Positions 32,063 through 32,237 of a DNA stretch of 32,237 bases are shown piece after piece. Below the pieces are notes generated by a model, which was given only the letters and a program-made list of their open reading frames with translations, was not told where the DNA came from and ran no database searches. Numbering within the stretch: position 1 is the first letter of the stretch; every line of letters begins with the position of its first letter. The DNA lies in assembly GCA_944322255.1 (NCBI GenBank), contig CALUOK010000021.1, positions 1-32,237 on the forward strand. The letters are read 5' to 3'. The position numbers were made by a program, and so were the translations under genes. The stretch is from Candidatus Methanomethylophilaceae archaeon (GTDB lineage: Archaea; Thermoplasmatota; Thermoplasmata; Methanomassiliicoccales; Methanomethylophilaceae).

Positions 32063-32237
32063 TATTCTCCTCATCATCTGGATTTCGTCACGGGTGCATC
32101 TTTTCCGGCTGAAGATTTTCGCATGGGCGTATGGGTTGTCATAGCACAATCCGTCTGACCTTGTTCCAAGTACAGACTTCGTGAACAGCGAGAATACAGC
32201 GAAATGAAAGAAGATAAAGATGACTGAATGAAGGACA
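32063..32237. other. right-end stretch with no recognised gene
   Basis: I see no open frame of note and no RNA gene. The last 60 nt are A-rich (gaaatgaaagaagataaaga) and may begin the promoter of a gene beyond the window. Confidence 0.4.

Overview
The window looks like a chromosomal piece of a high-GC archaeon. Many genes have a TATA-like element about 25 nt before the start codon and little or no leader, while genes inside operons have Shine-Dalgarno sequences. Archaeal-type enzymes recur: dihydroneopterin aldolase MptD, Trm1, archaeal riboflavin synthase RibC, FAD synthetase RibL and archaeal-type GluRS. Large secreted proteins with BspA-like leucine-rich and Listeria-Bacteroides repeats suggest a host- or consortium-associated life. 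My best guess is Thermoplasmatota, order Methanomassiliicoccales (Methanomethylophilaceae-like); this is inference, as no methanogenesis gene or rRNA is present. I see no tRNA, rRNA, CRISPR array or intact mobile element.

Layout. 1-2337: mptD, then a THEP1-type NTPase overlapping trm1 by 4 nt. 2338-3952: an AT-rich, repeat-filled promoter and an ATPase/DUF234 gene with codon use unlike its neighbours, probably acquired. 3979-6732: purA, a small cysteine-containing protein, and a convergent unknown protein built from two copies of one unit. 6733-7275: a mostly non-coding stretch with a 54-codon TnpB C-terminal remnant that has its own TATA box at leaderless spacing. 7276-8484: a class I aminotransferase. 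8628-10538 (minus): a secreted, membrane-anchored repeat protein. 10539-11052: a mostly non-coding stretch with a possible leaderless micro-ORF. 11053-11454: a double zinc ribbon plus helix-turn-helix protein.

11492-13528 (minus): the compact riboflavin operon ribB-ribL-ribC-ribH. 13743-15560: a FUSC-type membrane protein. 15626-17206: serine hydroxymethyltransferase and a small coiled-coil protein. 17268-18446: an MFS transporter lacking any ATG, GTG or TTG start for its full length. 18522-21126: a DtxR-FeoA regulator with feoB, preceded by a DtxR-like operator, forming an iron uptake unit. 21232-22911 (minus): GluRS. 23294-24361: a zinc-ribbon protein behind a promoter rich in GATTGT motifs. 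24408-25673: a UbiD-family decarboxylase, probably of the archaeal mevalonate pathway. 25747-26022 (minus): a small winged-helix protein. 26229-30038: a 1269-residue repeat surface protein. 30094-32028: a zinc ribbon-PUA-PAPS reductase-ferredoxin fusion.

Functional links: ribB, L, C and H provide riboflavin and FAD; flavin is also the precursor of the prenylated FMN used by UbiD enzymes. MptD and GlyA point to pterin one-carbon chemistry. DtxR and FeoB control and perform ferrous iron uptake, which the iron-sulfur enzyme at the right end would need. The least explained items are the zinc ribbon-PUA-PAPS reductase fusion, the duplicated unknown protein at 5707-6732, the TnpB remnant with a promoter, and the two secreted repeat proteins.
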